The position numbers and the translations under genes are program-made. A stretch of 64,000 bases of DNA from an uncultured cyanobacterium (GTDB taxonomy: Bacteria; Cyanobacteriota; Cyanobacteriia; Cyanobacteriales; Nostocaceae): NCBI GenBank assembly GCA_903903925.1, contig CAIVAU010000130.1:34245-98244 (forward strand). Reading direction: 5' to 3'. The notes under the pieces were generated by a model, which saw nothing but the letters and a program-made list of their open reading frames with translations, was not told the DNA's origin and made no database searches. Shown here one piece after another: positions 27,541 to 35,302 of the stretch (its first letter is position 1; every line of letters starts with the position of its first letter).

Positions 27541-27571
27541 TCTCCGTGTCCTCTGCGCCTCTGCGGTTAAT
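27541..27571. repeat. Dispersed repeat CTCTGCGCCTCTGCGGTT
   Basis: The unit (TCCGTGTCCTCTGCGCCTCT plus GCGGTTAA) recurs at 41101-41130, inverted at 41145-41170, and inverted at 52019-52048. It lies between two convergent genes. Confidence 0.65.
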
Positions 27572-27615
27572 TAGATAGGTAATCTAAAGGGCGGGAAAGG
27601 AGTAATCCCAATCTC

Positions 27616-28473
27616 TCATGACTTATGAGCAAATTGCTCAAGTTCTCTAATCATCTCCTGTACTTTTTGATATCTAGAATCTTTTCTTTCTCTCAAAATA
27701 AACGCAGCTTGCTTATATGTCTGAATAGCTGTTAGCAAATCTCCTTTTCTTAGCACCTGATGGGCTTCACTCATTAATACTTCAGGTAAGTTTCTGCGTT
27801 CAGGGGATATAGTTGAAGAATTGGTTGGATTTTCTTCTGTTTGCTTATTCTCCACTAGTGGCTGCGTTGTCAGGAATTTTATTTCTGCGTATATTTTATC
27901 AACAGTCTCTAACGAATCTGCTGCTTGGTTATAATCATGTTGTTCTAAAAAGACTTTAATTTTATGTAAATAAAGGTCTATAGCTATCTGAAAATCTTGT
28001 ATTTTTTTGTTTTGCCCATCTTCAACTAAGCCTCGTTGATGATAAGCTGCTGCATATTGGGGATTTATTTGTATTACCTGAGTAAAATCTTTAATTGCTT
28101 TCTGTTTATTCTCTTTAATCCTATCTTTAAATTCAACTGGACAAATAATAATATAATTATCCTTCTTTTTACAACCTAGAGCAGTTCCATCTAAATTTAA
28201 GGGTTTTCCTTGAGCATACTGAGCATAAATTAAACCCCGTTGATAATATGCTTCAGCATACTGGGGATTGTTTTCAATCGCTTGTGTAAAATCTGACAAT
28301 GCGCCTTGGTAATCTTGTTGATTTGCTTTTTGTATTCCTTGTAAAAACCATTGAGTTGCCTTTGCTTGTGACTGTATATACTGAGAAGTAGATGCTTCTG
28401 TTCTTGGAATAATTGTTGCAAAGGTACTAGTTGTCAGGATTAGACAAGTAACTAACCGCTTTAGGTAGTACAT
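27616..28473 (-). CDS. Secreted TPR protein, downstream partner of the CHAT/WD40 gene
   Basis: 285 residues. The N-terminal hydrophobic stretch (LVTCLILTTSTFATIIP) predicts export. TPR-like repeats: WFLQGIQKANQQDYQGALSDFTQAIENNPQYAEAYYQRG and AIKDFTQVIQINPQYAAAYHQRG, then a helical C-terminal region with another pair of helices (AHQVLRKGDLLTAIQTYKQAA). It starts 3 bases after the stop of the CHAT/STAND/WD40 gene, so the two are almost certainly one operon. Function unknown. Confidence 0.8.
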   Translation of the reverse strand: MYYLKRLVTCLILTTSTFATIIPRTEASTSQYIQSQAKATQWFLQGIQKANQQDYQGALSDFTQAIENNPQYAEAYYQRGLIYAQYAQGKPLNLDGTALGCKKKDNYIIICPVEFKDRIKENKQKAIKDFTQVIQINPQYAAAYHQRGLVEDGQNKKIQDFQIAIDLYLHKIKVFLEQHDYNQAADSLETVDKIYAEIKFLTTQPLVENKQTEENPTNSSTISPERRNLPEVLMSEAHQVLRKGDLLTAIQTYKQAAFILRERKDSRYQKVQEMIRELEQFAHKS

Positions 28474-28476
28474 ACT

Positions 28477-31400
28477 TCACGAGGAATAGTCAGAGAACCA
28501 ATCATGGACACGGTGTTGTAAATCATTCATATCTAGATTCCATAGAATTATGTTATTTTTGTCATCTACTGAAGCAATGATGTTCCCATCCGAACTGAAA
28601 TTAACTTCTAAAATATTATTACCTTGGTTTCCTTGAAGGGTATGCAGTCGTTGACCATCTAAACCCCAAAAAGTGATTTTATCTGCACTCGCTGAAACTA
28701 GTATTTGGCGATCTGGGCTGAAGTCTACACTATAAACATTATCATGATGGGGTAAAGTTCGTAATATTTTTCCACTATGACTATCCCAAAGTTTAACTGT
28801 CTGATCAGCACTTGCAGTTGCAATAATTTTTCCATCTGGGCTGAAACTAACAGATGCAATATTGGCTAGATGACCCGATAAAGTTTGTAATAATTTCCCT
28901 TCTAGATTCCACAACTTTACTGTTTTGTCTCCAGCAGTCGCCAAGATTTGCCCATCTGGACTAAAATGAATACTTGTTAACAAATTATCATCAGTCTGCC
29001 AGTTTTTTAATAAATTTCCTTCTAAATCCCAGACTTTTACTTGTTTGTCAATTCCCCCAATGGTGACAATCTTGTTACCATCTGGACTAAAAATCACATC
29101 TTTGATAGGGTCAAGAGGGATAGCACTCTTATTAACGCTCTCATATCCCTGCCAATTTTTTAGGAGTTGACCATCAAGACTCCAAAGTTTAATTTGATTA
29201 TCCGTCCCAATGGTGACAAGACTTTTTCCTTTTGGCTGAAAAATTATCTTGACTATTTCTCCTTCGTGTGACTTGAAGCTTTGCAGCAAACTTCCATCAC
29301 GCTGTCGGAGGGTGACGATACCTTGTTGATTACCGACTGCAAAAGTTTTCCCATCGGGACTAATACTAACACTGTTGCCTGTAAAAGTAGGTAAAATACC
29401 CTGCAAATGCCAAAGTTTGACTGCGCGATCAGCACTTGCGGTAGCGATATTTTTCCCATCTGGGCTAAAACTAACCTCGGATGCTTTACCTCCATGTCCT
29501 TGAAATGTGTGAAGTAAGAGTGGGGAGTGGGGGGGGATTTTTTTCTCAGTTCTTGATTCCCAATCCTCTTGAAGACTCCAGATTTTGACGGTATCATCTG
29601 CACTTGCAGAAGCTATTAATTTTCCATCGGGGCTAAAACGCACATCTAAAACTTCATCGGTATGATCATCAAAGGTATGCAATACTTGACCTGCTAAGTT
29701 CCAAATTCTCACCGTTTTATCTTTACTAGCAGAAGCAAGAGTATTGCCATCTGGGCTAAAGTTAACGCTTAGAACCTCATCACTATGACCTTGTAAGGTT
29801 TTCACAGCTTTTCCTTCGAGATTCCAGAGTTTAACGGTTTTATCAGCACTTGCAGTTGCAACACTTTGTCCATCTGGGCTAAAACTGACACTCCAGATTC
29901 TTTGGCTATGGGCTGGAATCGTTTTGCTCAGTTTACCATCCAATGTCCACAGTTTTACTTGACCTTTTTGATTTGCTGTTGCAATCATGTTACCGTTTGG
30001 ATTGAGAGCGATCGCCCACAATCCATCTTTTTCTGATATTGTCAAAAACGGATATTTCTCAAATAAACCAGTTACCGGGTTATATCGCCAGCAAGTCATA
30101 GTATTATCAAAGCTGGCAGCAATGAGAAATTGACTGTTTTGGCTAAAAATTACCTTAAAAACGCCGTCTTTATGCCCTGCTAGCGTTTGCAACAACTTTC
30201 CATTTCGTCGCCAAATTTTAACTGTTTTATCTTGACTTCCTGAAGCTAAAAGCTGACCATCTGGACTAAAACTAACACTGATAACATTGCCTTCATGCCC
30301 CTCTAAGCGATTATACTCTCGAATTTGATTGATGTTTTCTAGGACAGAGGCTGTCAAATCTATCTTGGTTCTTGTATCTAAATATGTTAATTCCTCCAAG
30401 TTTTTAAAAACTCCCAGTAGAGGAACAGATGCTTCAACTTCATTTCCAGATTTTAATAGTATTTTGGCAGAAAGGCTGAGGGATTTTAACTCATTGATTT
30501 GTGCTTGTTGCCGTTGAAATAAAGCAACACCAGCCAATATTAGCGCTCCTACTAAACCAGCAGTTAATCCAATAAAAATACGTTTGCTAGCGGCATTTTT
30601 TTCTTGTTGCTCTCTATGCCGTAATTCTAAACTCAAATGAATAAAATCCTGCTCAGAACTACTCATTTGTATTGAGCGTTGTAGTAACCATTCCTCTGCA
30701 TCAACGAGAGGTTTTCCTCGCAACAATACCCCTGCATCTTGATGACTATTTTCCCATTGACGCATTGTAGCCCTTAATTGCTCTTGCCAACGGCGAAACT
30801 CTCCATCAATTCTCATCCATTGTCTCAATCGTCGCCAGTTTTTAATTAATGCTTCATGGATAATTTCAACTGTTTCGACTTGGGTGATTTCATTACGGTT
30901 TGTCACGACTAACCGCGCATCTGCTAACCGCGCAGCTAACTCCCAATTTTCTTCTCCTACTTCCTCACGAGTCGCTAAACGGCGAATATCAGCGTTTGTT
31001 TCTGTAGGTTGTACTAACTGAATAAATATTTGTTGTACTCTTTGTTGGTCTGCTAAACTCAGTTGAGCATACATTCCTTCTGCATGAACAGCCAATGCGG
31101 TTTGAACACCCCCAATATCTGTATAAGCCTGATGAGTCAGCCATCCTCGCTGTTGTTTTTGCCACAACTGAGTTAAGGTAAATTCAAGTAAAGGTAAGTA
31201 ACTGGGAGATTCTAACACCACATCAATCAGACGTTGGGTTAATCCTGGTTCTAACTGTACGTTAAGACTATGGGCTGGTTGTTCTATGGCTGCTTCTAAT
31301 TCTTGGGCGTTCAAGGGACCAAAGTTTAACTGGGTATCTTGCAATGCATCTGCTAAACGACGATGAGATAAAGCTTCTCCAAAAAAGTCTGCCCGTAAGG

Positions 31401-33066
31401 TTACAACTAAGGTAAAGTTAGGAACCTTCTCTACGGCATTGAGAAGATTGTCTAGCAAGATTTTGCGTTCTTCAGTATTGTTACACAGGGTGTAGAGTTC
31501 TTCAAATTGGTCAGCAATGACAACTACGTGAGACTTAGGTGAAGCTGTCGTGATAGATTCAAGGAGATTTTGGAAAGTGCGTAGGTGTAGCCCGTCGTAG
31601 ACATCGCTTGCTTTTAACTCCACTTCTAGTTCTAGTTCTGCCAACCGTTGCTGATCAGTCGTTTGCTCATGACGACCCCACCCGCCCAATGATACCCTCT
31701 TTTGAGTTAGGGGAGTGAGGGCGATCGCCAAAGATTGTAAAGGGTTATTACCTGGACGAAAAGAAGCAATCAGCCAATCATGCTTTTTATCTTGCTTTAA
31801 CTGCGGAACCAACCCGGCAAAAACCACTGAAGATTTACCACTTCCAGAAGCCCCAATCACTGCGACTAAAGACTTTTGACTCACCGCCGCCACTAACTTT
31901 TGTGTGACTCCTTGTCTTCCATAAAAATAGGGTGCATCTTCTTCCCGAAAAGCAGCTAAACCAGGATAGGGACAGTTAGAAATTGCTCCCAAACTCTGCC
32001 AAGTGGGAGGTGTTTCTAACAAATTCTGGACAATCACTGGTAACCAACTCGCGCAAGGATAATCTTGCTCTAAACCCTGTAATCTTTTGCGAGCAATATT
32101 AACAGATTGATAAAAAGATTGTCTGGCTGTAAACTCTTGGAAAAAGTCCTTTAAAAACTGATGTGCTACCCTATCAGGAACAGGTTCCCGCATCACAATA
32201 ACTTGCGGAATATGCAAACTTTCTAACTCAGCCGCAATTCCTAACCCATCACAGGAATTAAAAAAGGCTAACTGTAACCCCCGCATCACTGCGGTTTGCA
32301 GTCCATACCTCAACTCATCCATTGTTAAACTATCAGTGTGGTTGAGAAAAATTCTGCCTTTTGTCAACTCTGTTCGACTATGTCCAGAAAAAAAGAGAAT
32401 ATCCCACCCTTTCTCATCCCAAAGGTGTTTGTTAAGTTCTGCTGGTGTTGGTTCAACTAAAACAACTGTTTCTGCTTTTTGGCAGTATTGTTTGAGGAGT
32501 TTCTCATCTTCAGCAACATTAATTCCTTCACTGTTGCCTAAAATAATTAAGATGCAAGGATTGGGGCGAACGCTTCTTTTAAACCGTTGGGATGAAAGAG
32601 AACTGAAAGCAACTTCTGCTTGAGGATAATACTCAAATAAATCCCAGAGATGCCAAGGCAATTGTCGCAGTTGAAATTCAGTAGTGCGGATAATCACTCG
32701 CACTTCATCAGCCGGAGTTAATTGGGTTAAACATAAATCTTTAACCTGACGAAACGAGTCTGCTTGCAACCAGTTAATAAAATTCTGCTTGATAATTTCT
32801 GCCTTATCATGGCATTCTTTTTTCAAAGATTGAAATCTAACACGAACAATCTGGTCTTTTTTTGGTTTAATGCGGTGTCCATCCAGACTGCGATAACTAT
32901 TAGACCAGTCTTGATAAATATCAGGTAGGGTGGGAATTGGAGGTAATCTTAATTCATTGTCACTTCGTTCAAAATTCGCAAGTGAACCATCTTCACCAAT
33001 TTCTACACTAACGCGAAACCCCTCACGGAAGTTCCCATCCAGTTTGAGGACAACTAACTTTTTCAT
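28477..33066 (-). CDS. CHAT protease - STAND NTPase - TM - 14-blade WD40 protein
   Basis: 1529 residues. After an N-terminal region (~1-160), a CHAT (caspase-like) domain covers ~165-350 with the His-Cys dyad His229 (FFSGHS) and Cys272 (FFNSCDG). A STAND/AAA-type NTPase follows: PYPGLAAFREEDAPYFYGR entry, Walker A GASGSGKSS (405-413), Walker B VVVIADQFEEL (~514-524), and winged-helix/helical arm to ~820. A single transmembrane helix lies at ~830-850. Residues ~921-1529 hold 14 WD40-like repeats (SFSPDG...TVKLW), enough for two seven-blade propellers. By analogy with STAND receptors, the propellers would sense a ligand, the NTPase oligomerise, and the CHAT peptidase cleave targets. Operon with the TPR gene downstream. 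Substrate unknown. Confidence 0.93.
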   Translation of the reverse strand: MKKLVVLKLDGNFREGFRVSVEIGEDGSLANFERSDNELRLPPIPTLPDIYQDWSNSYRSLDGHRIKPKKDQIVRVRFQSLKKECHDKAEIIKQNFINWLQADSFRQVKDLCLTQLTPADEVRVIIRTTEFQLRQLPWHLWDLFEYYPQAEVAFSSLSSQRFKRSVRPNPCILIILGNSEGINVAEDEKLLKQYCQKAETVVLVEPTPAELNKHLWDEKGWDILFFSGHSRTELTKGRIFLNHTDSLTMDELRYGLQTAVMRGLQLAFFNSCDGLGIAAELESLHIPQVIVMREPVPDRVAHQFLKDFFQEFTARQSFYQSVNIARKRLQGLEQDYPCASWLPVIVQNLLETPPTWQSLGAISNCPYPGLAAFREEDAPYFYGRQGVTQKLVAAVSQKSLVAVIGASGSGKSSVVFAGLVPQLKQDKKHDWLIASFRPGNNPLQSLAIALTPLTQKRVSLGGWGRHEQTTDQQRLAELELEVELKASDVYDGLHLRTFQNLLESITTASPKSHVVVIADQFEELYTLCNNTEERKILLDNLLNAVEKVPNFTLVVTLRADFFGEALSHRRLADALQDTQLNFGPLNAQELEAAIEQPAHSLNVQLEPGLTQRLIDVVLESPSYLPLLEFTLTQLWQKQQRGWLTHQAYTDIGGVQTALAVHAEGMYAQLSLADQQRVQQIFIQLVQPTETNADIRRLATREEVGEENWELAARLADARLVVTNRNEITQVETVEIIHEALIKNWRRLRQWMRIDGEFRRWQEQLRATMRQWENSHQDAGVLLRGKPLVDAEEWLLQRSIQMSSSEQDFIHLSLELRHREQQEKNAASKRIFIGLTAGLVGALILAGVALFQRQQAQINELKSLSLSAKILLKSGNEVEASVPLLGVFKNLEELTYLDTRTKIDLTASVLENINQIREYNRLEGHEGNVISVSFSPDGQLLASGSQDKTVKIWRRNGKLLQTLAGHKDGVFKVIFSQNSQFLIAASFDNTMTCWRYNPVTGLFEKYPFLTISEKDGLWAIALNPNGNMIATANQKGQVKLWTLDGKLSKTIPAHSQRIWSVSFSPDGQSVATASADKTVKLWNLEGKAVKTLQGHSDEVLSVNFSPDGNTLASASKDKTVRIWNLAGQVLHTFDDHTDEVLDVRFSPDGKLIASASADDTVKIWSLQEDWESRTEKKIPPHSPLLLHTFQGHGGKASEVSFSPDGKNIATASADRAVKLWHLQGILPTFTGNSVSISPDGKTFAVGNQQGIVTLRQRDGSLLQSFKSHEGEIVKIIFQPKGKSLVTIGTDNQIKLWSLDGQLLKNWQGYESVNKSAIPLDPIKDVIFSPDGNKIVTIGGIDKQVKVWDLEGNLLKNWQTDDNLLTSIHFSPDGQILATAGDKTVKLWNLEGKLLQTLSGHLANIASVSFSPDGKIIATASADQTVKLWDSHSGKILRTLPHHDNVYSVDFSPDRQILVSASADKITFWGLDGQRLHTLQGNQGNNILEVNFSSDGNIIASVDDKNNIILWNLDMNDLQHRVHDWFSDYSS

Positions 33067-33216
33067 CGTGTTACCACTCCTACCCTAAGAGAAAATATCT
33101 ATTCAGGAGTCAGGAGTTATCAGGTTAGACGACTCCTGTTGTCTCCTGATTCTTTCACAATTCTGACTCCTGAATTCTTACTATAGGAATCCTCTTTGAA
33201 TTTTGAAAAAATCTAA

Positions 33217-33297
33217 GTAGGGTGCGATCTTCGCAGCGTAACGCACCATCCCAAGGTTTGGGCGGTGCGTTACGGACTTCGTCCTAACGCACCCTAC
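33217..33297. repeat. Large palindrome GTAGGGTGCG...CGCACCCTAC
   Basis: 81 bases; the arms GTAGGGTGCG and CGCACCCTAC bound it, and inside CGTAACGCACC faces GGTGCGTTACG. A cloverleaf-like fold is possible. It resembles dispersed palindromes common in cyanobacterial intergenic DNA. It sits between the CHAT gene promoter region and the secreted Cys-containing protein. Confidence 0.75.
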
Positions 33298-33335
33298 GAG
33301 ACGAGAATATTCCCCATGACCAATCACGATTTCCC

Positions 33336-33767
33336 TCATTCCATGTAGATGGCGATCGCACTCCCGTCCTCCAATTCTCCCACACATCCTAATCCATCTG
33401 AACGAGTGAAACCACATCGCATAGATGTATCCCATTGGTGAACAATTGAACGTCCTCTCTGCCAAGCTAGGTTGTAAACAGAGAAATCCTGTCCATTAGC
33501 AACGTGAGAGAATTGGGTACGGTTCAGCATGAGGATAAAACAGGACTGTGAGGAGCAAAGTTTTATATTAGCAGTAGCATCATTGAAAGCTCCCACAACG
33601 ACATAATCACAGGTATATCTTTCACCATCAACAGCAACAGAACAAGTTGATGGATAAACGGTTTCGTGGGTAGCAAAATGATTTGCTAGCTTTGCTAATG
33701 TAGGATGAGCAGTAAGGCTTAATAGCCCAACAGAAGTGAGCAGAGATACTACCATTCTCTTTAACAT
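33336..33767 (-). CDS. Small secreted cysteine-containing protein
   Basis: 143 residues. Signal peptide MLKRMVVSLLTSVGLLSLTA with cleavage near TLA-KL. The mature part has six cysteines (TCSV, TCDY, LCSS, SCFI, RCGF, GCVG) that could form three disulfides; the end is GCVGELEDGSAIAIYME. I do not recognise the family. It lies upstream of the CHAT gene on the same strand, 270 bases away with a palindrome between them. Confidence 0.65.
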   Translation of the reverse strand: MLKRMVVSLLTSVGLLSLTAHPTLAKLANHFATHETVYPSTCSVAVDGERYTCDYVVVGAFNDATANIKLCSSQSCFILMLNRTQFSHVANGQDFSVYNLAWQRGRSIVHQWDTSMRCGFTRSDGLGCVGELEDGSAIAIYME

Positions 33768-34191
33768 TATTCTTATCCTTGTAAAAATTTTTGTTTTAGG
33801 TTGTGCAACCTTGTTGATTGCTTCTACTTCTCTTTCTGTACCAGCTTGGTGATTTTATGCAAGAGGAGAAAGATTTACAAAACTTTTTCTTGTCGAGAAC
33901 ATGTTACTCATCATCTTGCGGCATTATGCTATTCTAGTAAAGAAGTGTTTGAAAAGCCTCAGCGCTATACTGAAAGTAGCTGATATCTCGCACCTGGGCT
34001 GTCAGTCAAGCCTAGATTTAAATCGCTGGCTGATAGCTAAAGTCCTAGAGAAGAGGACTGATCAAGAATTTCAGTCCATTTCAATGGACTTAAGCTATTA
34101 GCCCTACACTGAAGTGTAGGGCGGGATATCCGGCTGATTCAGAATGGTGCAAAATGTCACGTACGAAAGCAGTATTTAAAAAGGCGTAAAA
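33768..34191. other. Gene-free region upstream of the RelBE-like pair
   Basis: No credible gene in 424 bases; two overlapping short frames (33801-34101) lack codon or family features. The right part holds the IS605-like hairpins at 34042-34122. Confidence 0.5.
34042..34122 (+). mobile_element. IS200/IS605-like end with stacked hairpins (no transposase)
   Basis: Three hairpins in a row: GTCCT/AGGAC (34042-34058), AGTCCATT-TC-AATGGACT (34073-34090, perfect) and GCCCTACACT-GA-AGTGTAGGGC (34101-34122, perfect), separated by TAAGCTATTA. I recall the AGTCCATTTCAATGGACT-TAAGCTATTAGCC arrangement from the 3' ends of cyanobacterial IS200/IS605 (TnpB) elements. No tnpA or tnpB frame is left. Confidence 0.5.
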
Positions 34192-34401
34192 ATGGAAACT
34201 ACTATCGAAAGACAAGAACTAATTCAACTGATTCACGCTCATCTACATATAGCATCAGAAAGCACTTTAGAAGAAGTTCTGGAACTGTTAGAAGACGAAA
34301 AAGACCTTATAGACTATGATTTAGCCATAGAAGATATCAAAATAAATGGGACTGTTCCTTGGGAAGAAATTAAAAAAGAAATAAAAAAGGACGTAGCGTG
34401 A
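34192..34401 (+). CDS. RelB/ParD-like antitoxin
   Basis: 69 residues, acidic, helical (LEEVLELLEDEKDLIDYDLAIEDI...INGTVPWEEIKKEIKKDVA). The INGTxxWxEI ending is shared with the orphan antitoxin at 45438-45677. The stop overlaps the toxin start by 4 bases (GTGA), typical for a toxin-antitoxin operon. Confidence 0.85.
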   Translation: METTIERQELIQLIHAHLHIASESTLEEVLELLEDEKDLIDYDLAIEDIKINGTVPWEEIKKEIKKDVA

Positions 34402-34664
34402 GTTACAAAGTAGAATTTTCCAAGGCTGCGTCAAAACAATTTAAAAAATTACCTGTAAATCTTCAAGGACGTATACAAATAAAAATTGATGAACTAGCAA
34501 CAGAACCTCGACCTGATGGTGTAAAAAAGCTAAAAGATAGAGAAAATGCCTATCGAATTAAAGTAGGTGATTATCGGATTTTATACAAAATAATCGATGA
34601 TATTCTCTTGATAACTGTTATAAAAATAGGACATCGTAAGGATGTTTATAGAGATGAAAGTTGA
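34398..34664 (+). CDS. RelE/ParE family toxin
   Basis: 88 residues from GTG 34398. RelE fold pattern: YKVEFSKAASKQFKKLP, LKDRENAYRIKVGDYRILYKI, VIKIGHRKDVYRDES. RelE-type toxins cleave mRNA on the ribosome; ParE-type poison gyrase. The R-x-G-D-Y-R-x-x-Y and H-R-x-D-V-Y residues favour the RelE type. Confidence 0.9.
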   Translation: MSYKVEFSKAASKQFKKLPVNLQGRIQIKIDELATEPRPDGVKKLKDRENAYRIKVGDYRILYKIIDDILLITVIKIGHRKDVYRDES

Positions 34665-34680
34665 ATAATTAAAATCTTGT

Positions 34681-34713
34681 ATAATAGTTTTATTCATAGT
34701 TTTTTATTAAAAA
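34681..34713 (-). pseudogene. Leader and first codons of a lost trypsin/TPR copy
   Basis: 33 bases match the start region of the trypsin/TPR gene at 39146-39178 with one mismatch, including the TAATAAAAAAC leader and the codons MNKTII (start at 34697). Beyond the sixth codon the similarity ends and the RelE gene follows on the other strand. Confidence 0.55.
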
Positions 34714-34879
34714 ATTTACATTCCCAATGTAGGGGTGAACGGACATTCGCCCCTATAAGATATTGTACCACCGATGAAACCTTGATCTATCTCATCGTTT
34801 ATTACCGGATTAAAATCAGCAACGACCAAACATATCAACATCATACGTAATACACTTGGCGTAGCTAAGAACGACCTGA

Positions 34880-35254
34880 TTATGCTACTTTTTCGGTTTC
34901 GGTATCTTTTAAGGATGATTCGACCAGAATAGGGTCGATATCTTGGTTTTTATCTCGTTGGAGAAACTCATCCAAAAGTTGAAAGAAATAATCAAACGCA
35001 GCTTTCTCATCAATACAGGTTAGCAAAATAATTTTATCCCAGGCGTTAACGGTACGGATAGATAAGCGGTTTTGCAGCCACGGTTGGAAGTTTTTGTAGA
35101 AGTCACTTTCAGCCTCAGTATTGGAGATGTTTGATTCCTTTCGCGCAAAGCGATAGCCAAGGATGAACATCCGCAGATCGCTGATGGAACCAGTTCCCAG
35201 ATATAATACAGGTTTGGTTTTGATTTTTTCAAGTAAGTCAAATAATTTACTCAT
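34880..35254 (-). CDS. Immunity-protein-like small protein
   Basis: 124 residues, no signal peptide. MSKLFDLLEKIKTKPVLYLG, ISDLRMFILGYRFA, DFYKNFQPWLQNRL, WDKIILLTCIDEKAAFDYFFQLLDEFL. The P-x-x-Y-L-G start, the L-x-x-F-x-x-G-Y-x-x-A segment and the acidic FFxLLDEF end resemble proteins found as immunity partners in polymorphic toxin loci. I cannot name the family. It lies just after the trypsin/TPR gene (49 bases) on the same strand but upstream of no toxin seen here. Confidence 0.55.
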   Translation of the reverse strand: MSKLFDLLEKIKTKPVLYLGTGSISDLRMFILGYRFARKESNISNTEAESDFYKNFQPWLQNRLSIRTVNAWDKIILLTCIDEKAAFDYFFQLLDEFLQRDKNQDIDPILVESSLKDTETEKVA

Positions 35255-35302
35255 TCTGTATTGGCTTTTGCAATGGCTGAATCGTCTGGAAGATCTCTAT
35301 AT

